From positions 1 to 34,272 of the forward strand of contig CASFQL010000015.1 of assembly GCA_949296965.1 (NCBI GenBank): a stretch of DNA of 34,272 bases, in the 5' to 3' direction. Numbering within the stretch: the first letter of the stretch is position 1; each line of letters opens with the position of its first letter. A program made the position numbers and the translations under genes. Below, piece after piece: positions 32,283-34,272 of this stretch. The DNA comes from an uncultured Christensenella sp. (lineage in GTDB: Bacteria > Bacillota > Clostridia > Christensenellales > UBA1242). The notes beneath the pieces were generated by a model. That model was not told the DNA's origin. It saw only the letters and a program-made list of their open reading frames with translations, and did not search any database.

Positions 32283-33836
32283 ATGATATCTATTGTATGG
32301 TTTTTAGTTGCTTGTGTTCTTTGTATTGGAGCAGGTGTTGGCGTAACTTATCTTTTAGTAGTAACAAAATCTCAACAATCAAGAAATAGTGCTGCTAAGA
32401 TTTTAGAAAATGCTTATGCAGAGGCAAAGACAGCAAAGAAAGAAGCAATTTTAGAAGCAAAAGAAGAAATTCATAATTTAAAAGAAAAGTGTGATGCAGA
32501 GATTGCAGAAAGATATAACGAAATATCTAAGTCTGAAAATCGTCTAACAATTAAAGAAGATACATTAACAAAAAAAGAAGAAATAATTGATAAAAAGATT
32601 GAATCATTAGACCTTTCTATGAATGAATTAAAAGAAAAAGAGCAACAACTAGAAAGAGAAAGGGAGGAGATCTCAAAGGAAAGTGAAAAAATTGTCGAAA
32701 AGTTGGAAACCATTTCAGGCTTGACAAAAGATGAGGCAAAAAAACAACTTATTGATATGTTTACAGAAGATGCAAAACATGATTGTGCTACATTAATTAG
32801 AAAAATGGAAGAAGAAGCAAATGAAACTGCTGAAAGTAAAGCAAAAGAAATTATAACACTTGCAGTTCAAAAATGTGCTACTAATATCACTTCTGAAATA
32901 ACTGTTACAGTTGTTCCTTTGCCAAATGATGAATTAAAGGGAAGAATTATTGGCCGTGAAGGCAGAAATATTAGGGCTATTGAAAATGCAACCGGTGTTG
33001 ATTTAATTATAGATGACACACCAGAGGCAGTTGTTTTATCAGGCTTTGACCCATATAGGAGAGAAGTTGCAAGAGTTGCATTAGAAAAACTTATTATGGA
33101 TGGTAGAATTCATCCAGCAAGAATTGAAGAAATCGTTGAAAAGGCCCAAAGAGATGTAGATAATGAAGTTAAAGAAGCAGGAGAAAATGCTGTATATGAG
33201 TCTGGGATAATTGGACTTCACCCTGAACTTATTAAGATATTAGGAAGATTAAAATATAGAACAAGTTATGGACAAAATGTTTTGAAACATAGTTTGGAAG
33301 TTTGTCATATTGCTGGACTTTTAGCAGGTGAACTCGGTGCTAATATTAAAATTGCAAAAAGAGGTGGTTTACTTCACGATATTGGAAAGGCACTTGACCA
33401 TGAGCAAGAGGGCACTCATGTTTCAATAGGTGTTGACCTTGCTAAAAAGTATAAGGAATCTCCTGAGGTTATTCATTGTATACAGGCTCATCATGGAGAA
33501 GTTGAATTTAAGTCTTTGGAAGCAATTATTGTTCAAACTGCTGATGCAATTTCAAGTAGTAGACCAGGGGCTAGAAGGGAATTACTTGATGCATATATTA
33601 AAAGACTTGAAAACCTCGAAGAAATTGCAAATAGTTTTAAAGGCGTTGAAAAATCATATGCAATCCAAGCAGGTAGAGAAATTAGAATTATGGTTAAGCC
33701 AGAGGAAGTTAGTGATAGCGCTATGGTATTTCTTGCAAAAGATATTGCTAGAAAAATTGAAAATGAATTGCAGTATCCAGGTCAAATAAAAGTTAATGTT
33801 ATAAGAGAAACTCGTGCTAGCGATGTGGCTAAATAA
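32283..33836 (+). CDS. rny: Ribonuclease Y
   Basis: The 517-residue membrane-anchored endoribonuclease starts bulk mRNA decay in Firmicutes. An N-terminal membrane helix (about 3-25) is followed by a long charged coiled coil (about 30-150), a KH domain (about 208-270, [15 protein letters not shown]) and an HD domain with H365-D366 ([12 protein letters not shown]), then [11 protein letters not shown] and [16 protein letters not shown]. Length and order are those of the family. The start is ATG 32283 with GGATGAG upstream. It is a single-gene transcription unit with its own promoter and terminator. Confidence 0.97.
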   Translation: MISIVWFLVACVLCIGAGVGVTYLLVVTKSQQSRNSAAKILENAYAEAKTAKKEAILEAKEEIHNLKEKCDAEIAERYNEISKSENRLTIKEDTLTKKEEIIDKKIESLDLSMNELKEKEQQLEREREEISKESEKIVEKLETISGLTKDEAKKQLIDMFTEDAKHDCATLIRKMEEEANETAESKAKEIITLAVQKCATNITSEITVTVVPLPNDELKGRIIGREGRNIRAIENATGVDLIIDDTPEAVVLSGFDPYRREVARVALEKLIMDGRIHPARIEEIVEKAQRDVDNEVKEAGENAVYESGIIGLHPELIKILGRLKYRTSYGQNVLKHSLEVCHIAGLLAGELGANIKIAKRGGLLHDIGKALDHEQEGTHVSIGVDLAKKYKESPEVIHCIQAHHGEVEFKSLEAIIVQTADAISSSRPGARRELLDAYIKRLENLEEIANSFKGVEKSYAIQAGREIRIMVKPEEVSDSAMVFLAKDIARKIENELQYPGQIKVNVIRETRASDVAK

Positions 33837-33858
33837 ATTTAAAAAAAGAAATAGTTTT

Positions 33859-33910
33859 AAAAAAAGAATTAATATGAAATTTAATAAAAATATTAATTCT
33901 TTTTTTATTT
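33859..33910 (+). terminator. Terminator of rny
   Basis: A perfect 17-bp A+T-rich stem (33859-33875 with 33890-33906) has seven A on its left arm and seven T on its right arm, so it may work in both directions. Confidence 0.82.
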
Positions 33911-33997
33911 TAAAATAAAAGTCAATTTTTTAAGTCTATATTTTATAAATTACTTTTATAAATTTTTTTATTAAAAGATAAATTAGGTATAAATTTA

Positions 33998-34026
33998 TTG
34001 ACATTAACTATAATTTTTTATATACT
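33998..34026 (+). promoter_or_regulatory. Promoter of tRNA-Trp
   Basis: TTGACA (33998-34003), a 17-bp spacer and TATACT (34021-34026), just ahead of the tRNA. Confidence 0.78.
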
Positions 34027-34040
34027 TAATAGGTATTTTA

Positions 34041-34114
34041 AGGGGAATAGTTCAATGGTAGAGCTATGGTCTCCAAAACCATCGATGGGGGTTCGAATCC
34101 CTCTTCCCCTGCCA
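34041..34114 (+). tRNA. tRNA-Trp (anticodon CCA)
   Basis: The 74-nt cloverleaf has acceptor AGGGGAA/TTCCCCT, discriminator G and an encoded CCA. The anticodon arm ATGGT/ACCAT has loop CTCCAAA, giving anticodon CCA for UGG. The T loop is TTCGAAT. Confidence 0.96.
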
Positions 34115-34133
34115 ATTTTTTAAATATTATAAG

Positions 34134-34158
34134 AAGATTGTTTTTACAGTCTTTTTTT
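34134..34158 (+). terminator. Terminator of tRNA-Trp
   Basis: AAGATTGT (34134-34141) pairs with ACAGTCTT (34146-34153) around TTTT with one G-U pair and is followed by T. From 34159 to the window end I see only AT-rich sequence. Confidence 0.72.
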
Positions 34159-34272
34159 GTTAATAAATTTAGTATAATTCTAATTCTTAATGTTTTAATA
34201 TCTTTAATAAAAAATAAATATAAATATCAGTTATTTTTTTACAGATTAAAAATTTTTAAATATTTAAATTTT

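Overview
The window is about 34 kb of very AT-rich DNA from a low-GC, spore-forming Firmicute, most likely an uncultured member of the Clostridia. The evidence is the spoVAC-spoVAD-spoVAE operon, gerW and yunB, a T-box ahead of pheST, RNase Y, strong GGAGG-type ribosome sites and TGA used as a stop. Species cannot be named from the sequence. No rRNA, CRISPR array or prophage is visible. The only insertion-sequence trace is the 3' end of an IS3-family transposase at the left edge.

Layout. 1-150: IS3-family transposase tail and probable right end. 186-1647 (minus strand): NAD-dependent epimerase/reductase and tRNA-Glu(CTC). 1775-4956: comEC (nuclease-like domain looks degenerate) and holA. 5230-5663: rpsT with an unusual charged tail. 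5856-9646: HD-domain hydrolase, DNA polymerase I and a membrane-anchored lytic transglycosylase. 9900-14578: a co-directional, probably co-transcribed run of DUF2953, gerW, dacF-like carboxypeptidase, rluB-type pseudouridine synthase, BaiN/HI0933-like flavoprotein and plsC. 14640-15725: an S1-domain protein. 15726-16145: a gene-free stretch with two strong terminator hairpins and two possible promoters. 16146-18969: two DUF11 proteins and a Cys/Asn-rich protein in one tight cluster. 19089-19990: a metallo-beta-lactamase-fold hydrolase and, on the other strand, tRNA-Leu(CAA). 20159-22786 (minus): a large Asn-rich lipoprotein, divergent from the spoVA operon (22911-24815). 25060-25752: yunB, preceded by three 32-bp tandem repeats. 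25756-30662: T-box(Phe), pheS, pheT and a cysteine desulfurase. 30670-30786: an elaborate palindromic element. 30906-32066: thiI. 32283-33836: rny. 34041-34114: tRNA-Trp.

How the parts fit. Many genes belong to sporulation or the spore envelope: spoVA (dipicolinate transport), gerW, the dacF-like enzyme (cortex), yunB, and by inference the DUF11/Cys-rich cluster and the Asn-rich lipoprotein. The rest are translation and RNA genes (rpsT, S1, pheST, rluB, thiI with its cysteine desulfurase, rny, tRNAs) and replication genes (holA, polA).

The most unusual signals are these. (1) In the DUF11 cluster both gene boundaries fall at the same point inside the repeat module, so each downstream protein begins with the segment missing from the end of the protein before it. 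(2) The 875-residue Asn-rich lipoprotein next to spoVA has a Cys-rich head and a microsatellite-coded tail. (3) A 117-bp nested palindrome lies between the cysteine desulfurase gene and thiI. (4) A tandem-repeat promoter region precedes yunB. (5) The spacer between the S1 gene and the DUF11 cluster holds two terminators. All functional statements rest on reading motifs by eye; no database search was possible.
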